Notes: generated by a model not told the origin, from the sequence alone. A stretch of 64,000 bases of DNA from Candidatus Zymogenaceae bacterium (GCA_016931225.1 JAFGFE010000002.1:54144-118143); one strand, 5' to 3'; numbered from the stretch's first letter, positions 1 through 9,251 are shown. Made by a program: numbers and translations.

Positions 1-854
1 TTGATGTTGCCACACCGGAAATCAGGCTGGAAGCACGGATTGTGGAGATGAACGACAGCTTCACCCAGGAGCTGGGTGTCAACTGGATCGCCGGATGGAA
101 CGAGGAGGCGACGGCGGGTGATTCCACGATAAAGGGGGCTGTGGGAACGCTGGATAATGCCCTGATAAATCTCGATAATTACTTCGACCCCGCAACATTG
201 ATATTCCCGAATCCCGCAACGACGTCAACCCTGGGAATCGGAGGGGCCTCGGTTCTTTTGGGATTTTTGGACGACGCACTGAGGCTGGAGCTGCAGCTGA
301 AGGCGCTTGAACAGATGGGAGAGGCCGAGGTCATCGAAACGCCGAAGGTTCGGGTTCTCAACAACGTGACGGCGGAATTTATCATCACAAGAAGTATCCC
401 GATACGAAACGTCACCGAAAGCAGCGATGATACCGGAAACGTTACCACATCGGGCGAAGTCGACTATCAGGATATCACCACGGAGCTTAAGATCACGCCG
501 ACCATCTCCGCAGATGAGCGGATAAAGATAGAAATAGATCTTCTGCATGAGACACAGGGCGAGGCGGTTATCTTGAACATCGGCGGTGCGGATAACACCT
601 ATTATATCGAGGATACAAAGGAACTCACCACCGAGGTGCTTGTTGACAATCGAGATACAATAGTCATCGGCGGTCTCTACCGGAAGGACGTCAATGAAAC
701 CGAGACAGGATTCCCGCTGCTCAAAGACGTCCCGCTGTTCGGATGGGCGTTTAAGACGAAAAATACAACGGAAAGCAGACGGGAGCTTCTGATATTCTTG
801 ACACCGACGATCATTCGGGAAGAAGAGCTGATGATGTCCGAAACCGGATTGTAA
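1..854 (+). CDS. pilQ: Type IV pilus secretin PilQ, C-terminal part (5' truncated by window edge)
   Basis: The reading frame is already open at base 3 (D-V-A-T-P-E-I-R-L-E-A-R-I-V-E) and ends at 854, so only about 284 C-terminal residues are present. EARIVE followed by ELGVNW is the usual opening of the secretin domain. The end carries the conserved block LLKDVPLFGWAFKTK followed by ELLIFLTPTII, the outer-membrane beta-barrel gate region. PilQ forms the multimeric outer-membrane pore through which the type IV pilus passes. A stretch around residues 30-75, rich in N, D, T and P, looks like a variable loop. A hairpin terminator follows directly and separates it from aroC. The pilQ-aroK-aroB neighbourhood resembles the pil-aroK-aroB arrangement known in gammaproteobacteria. 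Confidence 0.93.
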   Translation, partial: DVATPEIRLEARIVEMNDSFTQELGVNWIAGWNEEATAGDSTIKGAVGTLDNALINLDNYFDPATLIFPNPATTSTLGIGGASVLLGFLDDALRLELQLKALEQMGEAEVIETPKVRVLNNVTAEFIITRSIPIRNVTESSDDTGNVTTSGEVDYQDITTELKITPTISADERIKIEIDLLHETQGEAVILNIGGADNTYYIEDTKELTTEVLVDNRDTIVIGGLYRKDVNETETGFPLLKDVPLFGWAFKTKNTTESRRELLIFLTPTIIREEELMMSETGL

Positions 855-880
855 TATTTTTTTGATTGCTTGCGTATGAC

Positions 881-919
881 GGGTGCGCTCGGGATGTTGT
901 TCCGACGCACCCTTTTTTC
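881..919 (+). terminator. Rho-independent terminator after pilQ
   Basis: A perfect 7-bp stem, GGGTGCG (881-887) with CGCACCC (906-912), is followed by six T. It closes the pil operon and lies inside the over-long upstream extension of the aroC frame, so aroC must start downstream of it. Confidence 0.85.
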
Positions 920-937
920 TCGCGTAGGATGGTATGT

Positions 938-2101
938 GTGACCAAGTTTTCCTTTCATACCGCCGGTGAGTCCCACGGGAGGGCCCTTGTGGTTATTGTG
1001 GACGGGGTCCCCGCCGGTTTTTCGATAGATCTGGACGCCGTTAATACGGATATGGCCCGACGCCAGAAGGGATACGGCCGGGGCGGCAGAATGGCCATTG
1101 AGAGTGATCGGGTCCAGACGATTTCCGGCATAAGGAACGGGAAGACCATCGGGAGCCCGGTGGCGTTTTTAATAGAGAATCGGGATTGGGAAAACTGGGA
1201 ACGATATATGTCGGCCGATCCGGGGATCGATCCGGGTCGTGAAGTGACAAGACCGAGGCCGGGGCACGCCGATTTGGTCGGCGGTATGAAATTCGGGCAC
1301 AGGGACCTCAGAAACGTGCTCGAGCGGTCAAGCGCCCGGGAAACGGCGGCGCGGACGGCCGCAGGCGGCCTGGCCAAGGAGCTGCTTCGTCATTTTCATG
1401 TGGTGTTTCATTCATATGTGGTTGATCTCGGGGGTGTGAGCATCGAGTGTGAGGACGTTTCGTATGAGGAAAGAAGCGTACACGCCGAATCCTCGCCCTT
1501 TTCAACCCCCGTACCCGATTATGATGACGATCTGAAAATCATGGTCGACACGGTGAAGGAAAGCGGAGACACGCTGGGGGGTGTTGTCGAGGTGGCGGTT
1601 GTTGGTCTTCCCCCCGGTCTCGGTGAGGCCGTACGATGGGATACGAGGCTCGATGCCCGGCTTGCCGCGTCGATCATGAGTGTTCCGGCCGTAAAGGGGG
1701 TGGAAATCGGGGACGGTTTTAATCTGTCCGGACGGTACGGCTCTGAGGTACACGACGAAATTATTCGCATAGGAAACGGGCGATATCGCCGTAAAACAAA
1801 CCACATGGGGGGAATGGAAGGCGGCATGACCAATGGAATGCCGCTTGTGGTGCGGGCCGCGATGAAACCGATACCGACGTTGATGAAACCGCTGGATACC
1901 GTGGATATTGAGACAAAACAAAAGGTGTCGGCTGCGGCGGAGCGGTCCGATGTCTGCGCCGTGCCCGCGTGCGCCGTGGTTGTCGAGGCGATGGCGGCCG
2001 TGGTGTTGACGGAAGCGTTTTTGTGCCAATTCGGCGGGGCGAATAAGTCGGATATAGAAGAAAATTATCGACGATATGTGGAGAGAATCGATTCGTTTTG
2101 A
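938..2101 (+). CDS. aroC: Chorismate synthase
   Basis: Converts 5-enolpyruvylshikimate-3-phosphate to chorismate, the last step of the shikimate pathway, using reduced FMN. The N-terminus FSFHTAGESHG is the family's FMN/substrate signature, and GGMEGGMTNGMP is another conserved block. The frame is open from 866, but the terminator lies inside that extension. GTG at 938 has AGGAT about 7 bases upstream and gives 387 residues, a normal length. ATG at 929 is the alternative. It is the first gene of aroC-aroK-aroB; its stop overlaps the aroK start by 4 bases, implying translational coupling. Confidence 0.95.
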   Translation: MTKFSFHTAGESHGRALVVIVDGVPAGFSIDLDAVNTDMARRQKGYGRGGRMAIESDRVQTISGIRNGKTIGSPVAFLIENRDWENWERYMSADPGIDPGREVTRPRPGHADLVGGMKFGHRDLRNVLERSSARETAARTAAGGLAKELLRHFHVVFHSYVVDLGGVSIECEDVSYEERSVHAESSPFSTPVPDYDDDLKIMVDTVKESGDTLGGVVEVAVVGLPPGLGEAVRWDTRLDARLAASIMSVPAVKGVEIGDGFNLSGRYGSEVHDEIIRIGNGRYRRKTNHMGGMEGGMTNGMPLVVRAAMKPIPTLMKPLDTVDIETKQKVSAAAERSDVCAVPACAVVVEAMAAVVLTEAFLCQFGGANKSDIEENYRRYVERIDSF

Positions 2102-2631
2102 ATCGGGGAACAAACATAGTTTTGACCGGATTTATGGCCACGGGGAAAAGCGCTGTGGGCAGGATCGTTGCCGACTCCATCGGATATGCCTTTATGGATC
2201 TGGACAGTCTCATCGAAGAGGAGACGGGGGTGTCGGTCTCGAAGATATTCGAGGTTGAAGGTGAGACGTCGTTTCGAGACAGGGAAACGAAAAAGATTGA
2301 AGAGGTCTCCTGCATGCGAAAGACGGTGATATCCACCGGGGGGGGCGCGATGATACGCCCGGAAAACAGAGAGATGCTCCGGAAGTCCGGTATAATCGTG
2401 TGTCTGGAAGCTACGGTCGAGGAAATCCTCAGTCGTGCGGGAAGAAGGGAATCCCGGCCGCTGATCAATGTGGAAAATCCGCGAGAAATCGTCGCCAAGT
2501 TGTTGGAAGAGAGAAAATCATTTTATGATGAAGCGGATGTGCACATAGATACCAGTGGAAAGCACAAGAAAGAAATCGCCGGAGAGATAATATCACTGTG
2601 GGAAGAGAGAAAACGGTCATGGAACGGATAA
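2098..2631 (+). CDS. aroK: Shikimate kinase
   Basis: Phosphorylates shikimate with ATP. Seen: P-loop GFMATGKS at residues 11-18, DLD at 34-36 for Mg/shikimate binding, FRD/RE near residue 60, and the STGGGA shikimate-binding motif near residue 78. The length of 177 residues is typical. The start is TTG, overlapping the aroC stop by four bases (TTGA), with GGAGAG about 14 bases upstream, so expression probably depends on aroC translation. The 3' end overlaps aroB. Confidence 0.94.
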   Translation: MNRGTNIVLTGFMATGKSAVGRIVADSIGYAFMDLDSLIEEETGVSVSKIFEVEGETSFRDRETKKIEEVSCMRKTVISTGGGAMIRPENREMLRKSGIIVCLEATVEEILSRAGRRESRPLINVENPREIVAKLLEERKSFYDEADVHIDTSGKHKKEIAGEIISLWEERKRSWNG

Positions 2632-3698
2632 CTGTCGCCCTGGGCGACAGAAGCTACCCGGTGTACGTTGGGAGCGGAATTATCGGTAAAATCGGATCTC
2701 TGGTGGAGGAACGTCGGGCATCGATACTGACCGATGAACATGTTGCAACGCTCTTTGGGGAGCGGGTGCAAAAAGCAATTGACACATCCGGGACCCAGAC
2801 ACACATGATCGTGGTTCCACCGGGAGAACAATCGAAGCAATTTTCTACCCTCGAACACGTCTATGACGAACTGCTGTCATTTCGGTCGGACCGAAAGACG
2901 CCGCTCGTCGCCCTGGGCGGCGGTGTGATCGGAGATCTGGGGGGATTCGCCGCCGGGACGTTTCTGAGGGGGATCCCGTATATCCAGGTTCCCACAACGC
3001 TTTTGGCCCAGGTTGATTCGTCGGTGGGAGGGAAGACGGCGGTAAACCATCCGCTTGGAAAAAATCTCATCGGTGTATTTTACCAGCCGCGTTTTGTTCT
3101 TGCCGATGTGGAAACGCTCTCGTCACTTCCCGAGGAGGAATATCTTTCGGGACTGGCGGAGGTGATAAAGCATGCCGTTATTGCCGATGAAGAGCTTTTT
3201 TCATATCTTGAAACGCATCATAACCGGGTAATGTCTCGGGATAGAGACGCTTTGATGAAAATGGTTACTACCTCGGTCCGGATTAAATCGCACGTGGTCT
3301 CACAGGATGAGCGTGAAGCGGATCTTCGGAGAATTCTCAATTTTGGACATACCTTCGGTCATGCGATTGAGAGACTTTCCGGCTTTGGTACGATACGTCA
3401 TGGACATGCGGTGGCGACGGGAATGGCCGCCGCCGTGCGAATATCCGAGAAGCTGGGGGAGATCGATTCAAATGATGTCGCACGTATTATCACCCTGCTT
3501 GAGGCATATCGGTTTCAGACCGAACTTCCCGGATATTCGAACAACGATTTTGTAAATGCAATTAATTATGATAAAAAGGCCCAGGAGGCTCACATCAATT
3601 TTGTATTGACAGCGGGTATCGGTTATGTTACTGTTAAAAAGATGAGGGCCACGGATATAGTTGATATTATTGGACAATTAGGGGCTTCTCGTGGCTGA
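2619..3698 (+). CDS. aroB: 3-dehydroquinate synthase
   Basis: NAD- and metal-dependent cyclisation of DAHP to 3-dehydroquinate. Seen: the NAD-binding stretch GGGVIGDLGGFAAGTF, the VPTTLLAQVDSSVGGK active-site block, and the metal ligands E..H..H in LAEVIKHAVI, LNFGHTFGHAIE and HGHAVATG. ATG 2619 has GGAAGAGAGA 9-18 bases upstream and yields 359 residues. GTG at 2598 in frame is possible but would lengthen an already overlapping junction. The gene overlaps aroK by 13 bases at its start and the next TPR gene by 8 bases at its end, so all four form one operon. Confidence 0.95.
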   Translation: MERITVALGDRSYPVYVGSGIIGKIGSLVEERRASILTDEHVATLFGERVQKAIDTSGTQTHMIVVPPGEQSKQFSTLEHVYDELLSFRSDRKTPLVALGGGVIGDLGGFAAGTFLRGIPYIQVPTTLLAQVDSSVGGKTAVNHPLGKNLIGVFYQPRFVLADVETLSSLPEEEYLSGLAEVIKHAVIADEELFSYLETHHNRVMSRDRDALMKMVTTSVRIKSHVVSQDEREADLRRILNFGHTFGHAIERLSGFGTIRHGHAVATGMAAAVRISEKLGEIDSNDVARIITLLEAYRFQTELPGYSNNDFVNAINYDKKAQEAHINFVLTAGIGYVTVKKMRATDIVDIIGQLGASRG

Positions 3699-6540
3699 TG
3701 AAAAAAAGACTGATACTCAGACGCCACCGGGTATTTCCCACGAAAACGATACTCCTTCACCCGCCAAGGTAACATCTTCCCCTTCTCCCAGTTCGGTTTT
3801 CGTTACAAAAACCCCGGAAATGATCAAGTACGAACAGATGCTTGAGAAAAATCCGGCGTCCCGTGTATTTGCCCCCCTTGCAGATCTCTACCGCAAAGCA
3901 GGAATGATTGACGAAGCGATCGAATTGGCCCGAAAGGGTGTGGAAAAGTATCCAAAATACCTCAGCGGCAGGGTCTCGTTGGGGAGGGCGTATTTCGACA
4001 AGGAAATGTACGATGAGGCCCGTGATGAAATGGAACGGGTCGTTGCGATAACGCCGGACAATCTTCTGGCAAATAAAGTGCTGGGAAATGTATACATAGC
4101 CCAGGGCAATCCTGATCAGGCCGTTGAGTATTTTAAAAGAGTTCTCGAGCTGTCTCCCGATGATGAAGAAGTGTCACATATTCTTGAAGGCATCGGTCAC
4201 GGTGACAAGAAAAAACAAAAAGAGCCCCGTGACACCGAGAAAAAAGCGGGAGAAGATGACATCATAAACTCTGTTCTTCGGGATTTGTCCGCCGAAGAAG
4301 AGGCCGGAGATGAGTTTGAAGACGAGATCGAAGATGAAATCGAAGATGAAATTGAAGACGGGGCTTATGAGGAAGGGCTGGATGACGATTTCTTCGACCT
4401 TGACTCAGGCGAAGACTCAACTGACCTTCTTGATGAGGAGATGTCCGAGATACTTGGCCAATCTGAAGCCGATATAGGGGCCGAGGGAGAAATTCTCGAA
4501 CAAGTGAGTGACGATGTTTTTGAAGAACCCGATGACGTCCCGGAAAAGTTGGGAGATGATGACCTGGCGGCCCTGGTGGCGGAGGCGGGAAGTTTCGAAG
4601 ATGAGTTGTCTCCGGGTGATGACGATGATGTTTTATCCGATATTGATCTGGATGAAAGCACATCGGCTCCCGAATTTGAGGGAGATATAGAACAAGCGGG
4701 AGGTGATATATCACACGAGGAAGATTCCTTCGAGTTCACGCTGGATTCGACCGAAGACGTTGAAACCGATTCTCTGTCCGACGATATTGATCTGTCTTCG
4801 ATGATGGATGAAATTCCGGAGGAGTTTCTGGCATTTGATCAGGTCGAAAATGAGAGCAAAAGTATCTCTCTGGGTGAATCAGGGGATATCGACGGCCTGG
4901 ATGGCGACCTGCTTGACCAGGACATATCGGGTGAGGATTTTTCCTCGGAATTCGACTTAGACGATACAGGTGCCGCAAAAGAGACTCCCGATGAATTCAG
5001 CGATACCGTAGACTCCTCTGGTGTTGAGACGCCCGGGGAGGATCTCTTGGAGCAGGATATCTCAATGGAGTTCGACTTCGACGACACGGGTGTGGTGAAG
5101 GAGGCTTCCGATGAATTCGGCGAGAGAGAGACCGCTCCGGGGATAGAAATACCTGAGGAAGGCATCGGTGATGCGGATCTCCCGATGGAATTCGGCCTCG
5201 ACGACACTGGTGCGGTGGGGGAGATTTCCGATGAGTTCGGCGAGAGAGAGATAGACTCGGGGATGGAAATACCCGAGGAAGGGATCGGTGATGCGGATCT
5301 CCCGATGGAATTCGGCCTCGACGACATAGATTCGGTGGGAGAGATTTCCGATGAATTCGGCGAGGGAGAGACCGCTCCGGGGATAGAAATACCCGAGGAA
5401 GGCATCGGTGATGCGGATCTCCCGATGGAGTTCGGCCTCGACGACATAGATTCGGCGGGGGAGGTTTCCGATGAGTTCGGTGAGAGAGAGACCGCTCCGG
5501 GGATGGAAATACCCGAGGAAGGCATCGGTGATGATGACATCCCGATAAAATTCGACTTCGACGACGACGATGCACTGAAGGAGGCCCCTGACGAATTCGG
5601 TGATACAATGGTTTCTTCCGGTATCGATATCCAAAAGGAAGGTATGGCCGAAAGCGATCTTGGACCGGGCGTCGGTTTTAATCTCTCGGATGAACCCGGT
5701 GTTGACATGCCTGTTTCACACGAGGGGATAGAAGGGGGGGACTTTTCGGGCGATGATTCCGTGAGTTTCGACACTGGTGAGGGCATGGTTGAGACGGACG
5801 ATCCGTTTTTCACCATGGAGACCCCCACCGACGAATCCATGGAGCAGGAAATGGCTTTCGATTCATTTGAAACACCGACAGAAAGCGAGGCGTTTGAGGA
5901 GCAGCCCGAAGAGTCGGGATTTGAAACCCCTACGGAAAGCACCGAATTCGATGTGTCTCAGGAGGTGGAAGCTCCTTTAGAGATGGAAACGCCTTCCGGA
6001 ACGGAGGAGACATCCGTTTTTACCGAGGAGGATAGAGAAGAAGAGCATTTTCTGGAAGGCAGAGATGATATCGATTTTCACGAACTGGAAGATTTGGCGG
6101 AACCACAGGTCGAGGAAGATAGATCACTCAGCATCCACGAAGAGTTCGGCGATGATGATTTTCCCGAGGAAAGATCTGATGACGACGAGGATATGTTGCC
6201 CCTGATTGATGAAGGTGACGGGGTGCCCGACGATGAGGGAGTGAGTATCACCACCGAGACGATAGCGGATATATATGTCAAGCAGGGTCATTTGGACAAG
6301 GCTCTGGGGATATATGAGGATCTCTACCGGGTGTATCCCGAAAATGAGTCCCTTAGAGAAAAATTGGAACATGTCCGGATGCAGATGACCTCGGGCCTGC
6401 CCGGGGAGAGCGGAGAAGAGGGACTTCGTGCGGATATCGATATATCACCGGAAGATACGCAGCAATCAGAACGTGCAATCGAGCGTCTGAACAGCTGGCT
6501 TGAAGATATACGGAAGAAGAGAAGGGATATTTCCCAATAA
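3691..6540 (+). CDS. Giant acidic TPR protein with 40-residue internal repeats
   Basis: 949 residues from a GTG start that overlaps aroB by 8 bases (AGGGG ahead of it). Residues about 45-165 form tetratricopeptide repeats (LADLYRKAGMIDEAIELARKG and following). Residues about 170-840 are a very acidic low-complexity linker, starting with a triple DEIE repeat and including a tandem of about 40-residue units at residues 451-636. A last TPR sits at about 850-900 (ETIADIYVKQGHLDKALGIYEDL), followed by a basic tail. No signal peptide or membrane segment, so cytoplasmic. The layout of TPR, acidic linker and TPR suggests a scaffold; the position after pilQ-aroB suggests a pilus or polarity role, but this is inference. 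Partners unknown. Confidence 0.9.
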   Translation: MADEKKTDTQTPPGISHENDTPSPAKVTSSPSPSSVFVTKTPEMIKYEQMLEKNPASRVFAPLADLYRKAGMIDEAIELARKGVEKYPKYLSGRVSLGRAYFDKEMYDEARDEMERVVAITPDNLLANKVLGNVYIAQGNPDQAVEYFKRVLELSPDDEEVSHILEGIGHGDKKKQKEPRDTEKKAGEDDIINSVLRDLSAEEEAGDEFEDEIEDEIEDEIEDGAYEEGLDDDFFDLDSGEDSTDLLDEEMSEILGQSEADIGAEGEILEQVSDDVFEEPDDVPEKLGDDDLAALVAEAGSFEDELSPGDDDDVLSDIDLDESTSAPEFEGDIEQAGGDISHEEDSFEFTLDSTEDVETDSLSDDIDLSSMMDEIPEEFLAFDQVENESKSISLGESGDIDGLDGDLLDQDISGEDFSSEFDLDDTGAAKETPDEFSDTVDSSGVETPGEDLLEQDISMEFDFDDTGVVKEASDEFGERETAPGIEIPEEGIGDADLPMEFGLDDTGAVGEISDEFGEREIDSGMEIPEEGIGDADLPMEFGLDDIDSVGEISDEFGEGETAPGIEIPEEGIGDADLPMEFGLDDIDSAGEVSDEFGERETAPGMEIPEEGIGDDDIPIKFDFDDDDALKEAPDEFGDTMVSSGIDIQKEGMAESDLGPGVGFNLSDEPGVDMPVSHEGIEGGDFSGDDSVSFDTGEGMVETDDPFFTMETPTDESMEQEMAFDSFETPTESEAFEEQPEESGFETPTESTEFDVSQEVEAPLEMETPSGTEETSVFTEEDREEEHFLEGRDDIDFHELEDLAEPQVEEDRSLSIHEEFGDDDFPEERSDDDEDMLPLIDEGDGVPDDEGVSITTETIADIYVKQGHLDKALGIYEDLYRVYPENESLREKLEHVRMQMTSGLPGESGEEGLRADIDISPEDTQQSERAIERLNSWLEDIRKKRRDISQ
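5041..5600 (+). repeat. In-frame tandem repeat, 120-bp period
   Basis: Four or so units of 120 bp (40 codons) inside the TPR protein gene. The DNA lines up at 5161, 5281, 5401 and 5521 with only scattered changes. The encoded core is DEFGERETAPGIEIPEEG followed by IGDADLPMEFGLDD. High nucleotide identity between units means copy number probably changes by slippage or recombination. Confidence 0.9.
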
Positions 6541-6560
6541 AAAAAGGACTTCTTTGTGTT

Positions 6561-6588
6561 TTTGTTATATGATTAAATATGTTAAAAT
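6561..6588 (+). promoter_or_regulatory. Possible promoter for the Roadblock gene
   Basis: Within an AT-rich 137-bp gap, TTTGTT (6561-6566) and TAAAAT (6583-6588) are 16 bases apart. A weak match; the gap shows no clear terminator, so read-through from the TPR gene is also possible. Confidence 0.3.
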
Positions 6589-6677
6589 CTTAATTCATTG
6601 TTTATGTCAAAAAAATACCAATGTGTGCGGCTGCTGCAAAATGATTCTTTCGTATATGTGATGTGTGTTTGTTTTCT

Positions 6678-7040
6678 ATGATTGATTTTAAAGAAGTTCT
6701 CCAGAACGTTGTGGAATCGGTCCCCGGTTCTCTGGCGGGAATAATAATCGGCAAGGACGGAATCATACTGGAACATGTGACCATGTCTCAAAACGGCATC
6801 GACGTGGAATTGATCGGCGCGGAATATGCGGCTACAATGATGGAGGTGCACAAGCTTGCTTCCATCTTTCATTTCAATGATCTTAAAGACATCACGATTG
6901 TTCTTGATACGATAACCTTGATTGTTCATGTCATATCCGAGGAATACTACTTTATTCTTATCACGTCGCGGGGGGCCGATCTCGGAAAGGGCAGGTACCG
7001 GGTGAGGGTCGGCTCACTGAAGCTCAGGGAGATGTTTTAG
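6678..7040 (+). CDS. Roadblock/LC7-domain protein
   Basis: About 120 residues forming a single Roadblock/LC7 fold: helix FKEVLQNVVESVPGSLAG, strand IIIGKDGIILEH, a long helix VELIGAEYAATMMEVHKLA, then strands ending ISEEYYFILITSRGADLG. This family includes MglB, a GTPase-activating partner of the small Ras-like GTPase MglA in polarity and motility, and other regulators of small GTPases. No GTPase gene is in the window. ATG 6678 is preferred; a GTG at 6663 in frame is possible, and neither has a good ribosome site. The gene has its own downstream terminator. Specific function unknown. Confidence 0.75.
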   Translation: MIDFKEVLQNVVESVPGSLAGIIIGKDGIILEHVTMSQNGIDVELIGAEYAATMMEVHKLASIFHFNDLKDITIVLDTITLIVHVISEEYYFILITSRGADLGKGRYRVRVGSLKLREMF

Positions 7041-7067
7041 TTTCCGATCGATACATTGATTTATCAT

Positions 7068-7096
7068 GACTGCGCACAAGCAGTCTTTCTTTTTTT
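7068..7096 (+). terminator. Rho-independent terminator after the Roadblock gene
   Basis: GACTGC (7068-7073) pairs with GCAGTC (7080-7085) around a 6-base loop, followed by TTTCTTTTTTT. It lies 12 bases before the aroQ start, so aroQ is either fed by read-through or by a promoter hidden upstream. Confidence 0.8.
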
Positions 7097-7107
7097 AGGC
7101 GAAGACG

Positions 7108-7554
7108 ATGAATGTACTGATTATAAACGGTCCGAATCTCAATATGCTCGGTAAACGAGAGCCGGAGATCTACGGGTCTTTCACATATGACGATCTTGTC
7201 TCCCGTATCAAAGATGCCGCGACGAATCTCGGCATTCAGGTGGACGTTTTTCAGTCGAATGTCGAGGGTGAAATCGTCGACAGAATCCAGTCGTCGGAGC
7301 GGTTTGACGGCATCGTTATCAATGCAGGGGCGTATACGCACACGTCAATCGCCATACGCGACGCCTTGCTGGTATGGTCATCCCGCATTCCGGTTATCGA
7401 GGTTCACCTTACAAATATTTTCGGCAGGGAGGAATTTCGAAAACATTCCTACATCTCGGATATCGCCCGGGGGGTTATAGCAGGGCTCGGTGTCGAGGGG
7501 TATGTGCTGGCCCTTTCGTGGATTGCCGGGGAGACACCGGGAGATACACGGTGA
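7108..7554 (+). CDS. aroQ: 3-dehydroquinate dehydratase, type II
   Basis: Dehydrates 3-dehydroquinate to 3-dehydroshikimate. It opens with the family signature IINGPNLNMLGKREPEIYG, which carries the catalytic Tyr. QSNVEGEIVDRIQ and NAGAYTHTSIAIRDAL contain conserved active-site residues, and EVHLTNIFGREEFRKHSYIS the catalytic His. 148 residues, normal for the small dodecameric type II enzyme. It supplies the shikimate step missing from aroC-aroK-aroB upstream. The stop overlaps the next start as GTGA. Confidence 0.96.
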   Translation: MNVLIINGPNLNMLGKREPEIYGSFTYDDLVSRIKDAATNLGIQVDVFQSNVEGEIVDRIQSSERFDGIVINAGAYTHTSIAIRDALLVWSSRIPVIEVHLTNIFGREEFRKHSYISDIARGVIAGLGVEGYVLALSWIAGETPGDTR

Positions 7555-8621
7555 ATACGGATCGTATCGAGCGTCTTCAGGAGTATATCAAGAGTCTCGA
7601 TCTTGACGGCGTCCTCATCACCGATATGAAGAATGTCCGGTATTATACCGGCTTCACCGGCAGTGATGGGATGCTTGTTCTGGGATTGGAGGGGGGGGTC
7701 TTCCTGACCGATGGGAGGTATGTGACACAGGCGTCCGGCGAGGTGTCCGGGTTTGCCGTAGAACGATACATGAGAAAAGCGGACGGGGTCAGAAAATCCG
7801 TCGCCGACCTGGGATTGACGAGAGTCGGGGTTGAATCGTTTCATATATCTCTGGCGATGTATAAAAACGTATCGAAAGTGACGGGATTTGCACGATTTGT
7901 TCCCATTGAAAGAGACCTCGCGGAACTGCGGATGATCAAGTCCGCTGATGAGATTTCTCTGATGCGCCGCGCCGTGTCCATTTCCGAAGCCGCTCTGGAA
8001 GACGTCGCAAAGATGATCTCCCCCGGGGTTTCCGAGCGGGACATTGCGTCCGAGCTTGAGTATGTGATCAGAAAACGGGGAAGCGGGCCGCTTCCGTTCC
8101 CGGTCATCGTCGCCACAGGGGAACACGGTGCTCACGTGCACGCATCACCGGGGGATCGAACGATTGAAGCGGGGGATTTCGTGATTATCGATTTCGGCGC
8201 GGAGTATCGCGGATACGCCTCCGACCAGACGATTACGTACATGGTTGGGAGATCGAACGATCGAGCAAGGGAGGTGTATGACGCCGTTCGTGGCGCCCAG
8301 AGAGAAGCGATAACACGGGTACGGGCGGGAGTGTCCGCCGTCGATATCGACGCCGCCGCTCGGGACTTTCTGGCCGAAAAGGGGTACGGTGAATTTTTTA
8401 CCCACGGCACCGGCCATGGTGTGGGCCTGAACGTGCACGAGCCGCCGACAATCAGTTCACTGGGAGAGACGGTCCTTGAGGCGGGCATGGTCATTACCAT
8501 CGAGCCCGGGGTCTACATCCCCGGTTGGGGGGGGGTTCGGGTGGAGGACATGGTTTTGGTGGAGGATGACGGCGGTTCGGTATTGACAACGCTCAGCAAA
8601 TCATTTAAAGTAGTTAGCTGA
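7551..8621 (+). CDS. M24 family aminopeptidase (Xaa-Pro peptidase, PepQ/YqhT-like)
   Basis: 356 residues from GTG 7551, which overlaps the aroQ stop (GTGA). The frame is open further upstream but that part is aroQ. The N-terminal domain opens RIERLQEYIKSLDLDGVLITDMKNVRYYTGF, the creatinase fold. The C-terminal pita-bread domain has the metal ligands: Asp in VIIDFGAEYRGYASD (both Asp), His in HGTGHGVGLNVHE, Glu in TIEPGVY and Glu in RVEDM. Cleaves X-Pro bonds in peptides. The order aroQ-pepQ-efp-accB-accC matches a conserved bacterial arrangement, well known in Firmicutes. Confidence 0.9.
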   Translation: MNTDRIERLQEYIKSLDLDGVLITDMKNVRYYTGFTGSDGMLVLGLEGGVFLTDGRYVTQASGEVSGFAVERYMRKADGVRKSVADLGLTRVGVESFHISLAMYKNVSKVTGFARFVPIERDLAELRMIKSADEISLMRRAVSISEAALEDVAKMISPGVSERDIASELEYVIRKRGSGPLPFPVIVATGEHGAHVHASPGDRTIEAGDFVIIDFGAEYRGYASDQTITYMVGRSNDRAREVYDAVRGAQREAITRVRAGVSAVDIDAAARDFLAEKGYGEFFTHGTGHGVGLNVHEPPTISSLGETVLEAGMVITIEPGVYIPGWGGVRVEDMVLVEDDGGSVLTTLSKSFKVVS

Positions 8622-8646
8622 TTTTTGTAAAAAATACTCATCTTTA

Positions 8647-9222
8647 GTGAGTGATGCCGTGTATTCAACAGCAGAGTTTCGAAGAGGTTTGAAGGTCGAG
8701 ATCGACGGTAAACCGTTCATCATTGTCGAGTTCCAGCACGTAAAGCCGGGCAAGGGCGGTGCATTTGTTCGTACAAAGCTTAAAAATCTTGAAACGGGCG
8801 CGGTTTTGGAAAAAACATTCCGCTCGGGTGAAAAAGTGGGGAAGCCTTCCCTCGAAGAGAAGGAGATGCAGTATCTCTATGGAGACGACGACGGTTTTCA
8901 CTTCATGGATACAGAGACATACGAGCAGGTATTCCTCACCCATGACCAGGTGGGCGATTCCGCAAATTTTCTCATTGATGAGCTGGTCCTGACGGTTCTG
9001 TATCATAACAACAACCCCATATCGATCGAACTTCCCACGTTTGTAGAGATGCCGGTGGTTAAGACCGATCCGGGCGTGAAGGGGGATACCGCAACCGGCG
9101 GCACCAAGCCGATCACGCTCTCATCAGGTCTCGTGGTACAGGCGCCTCTGTTCATTGATGAGGGTGATGTTGTGAAAATCGACACCCGCAGTGGAGAGTA
9201 TATCGAACGCGTTTCTCGATAA
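8647..9222 (+). CDS. efp: Elongation factor P
   Basis: Relieves ribosome stalling at polyproline stretches. KOW domain with the conserved PGKGGAF loop; the Lys in this loop is the residue that carries the modification in species that modify it. Two OB domains follow, and the end GEYIERVSR is standard. GTG 8647 gives 191 residues; GTG 8659, giving [12 protein letters not shown], would be closer to the usual N-terminus and length (187). Neither has a strong ribosome site. No EpmA/EpmB modification gene is in the window. Confidence 0.95.
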   Translation: MSDAVYSTAEFRRGLKVEIDGKPFIIVEFQHVKPGKGGAFVRTKLKNLETGAVLEKTFRSGEKVGKPSLEEKEMQYLYGDDDGFHFMDTETYEQVFLTHDQVGDSANFLIDELVLTVLYHNNNPISIELPTFVEMPVVKTDPGVKGDTATGGTKPITLSSGLVVQAPLFIDEGDVVKIDTRSGEYIERVSR

Positions 9223-9251
9223 AGAAACCGAGACAGATAACAGGGAGTGCT

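Noticed and set aside
866..937. N-terminal extension of aroC
   Set aside because: Contains the pilQ terminator, and the conserved N-terminus starts only after it.
5041..5600. Possible CRISPR-like direct repeats
   Set aside because: Period is 120 bp, units are contiguous and in frame, with no spacers; it is a protein repeat.
4839..5942. Ser/Pro-rich repeat frame on the minus strand
   Set aside because: Antisense reading of the acidic repeat region of the TPR protein.
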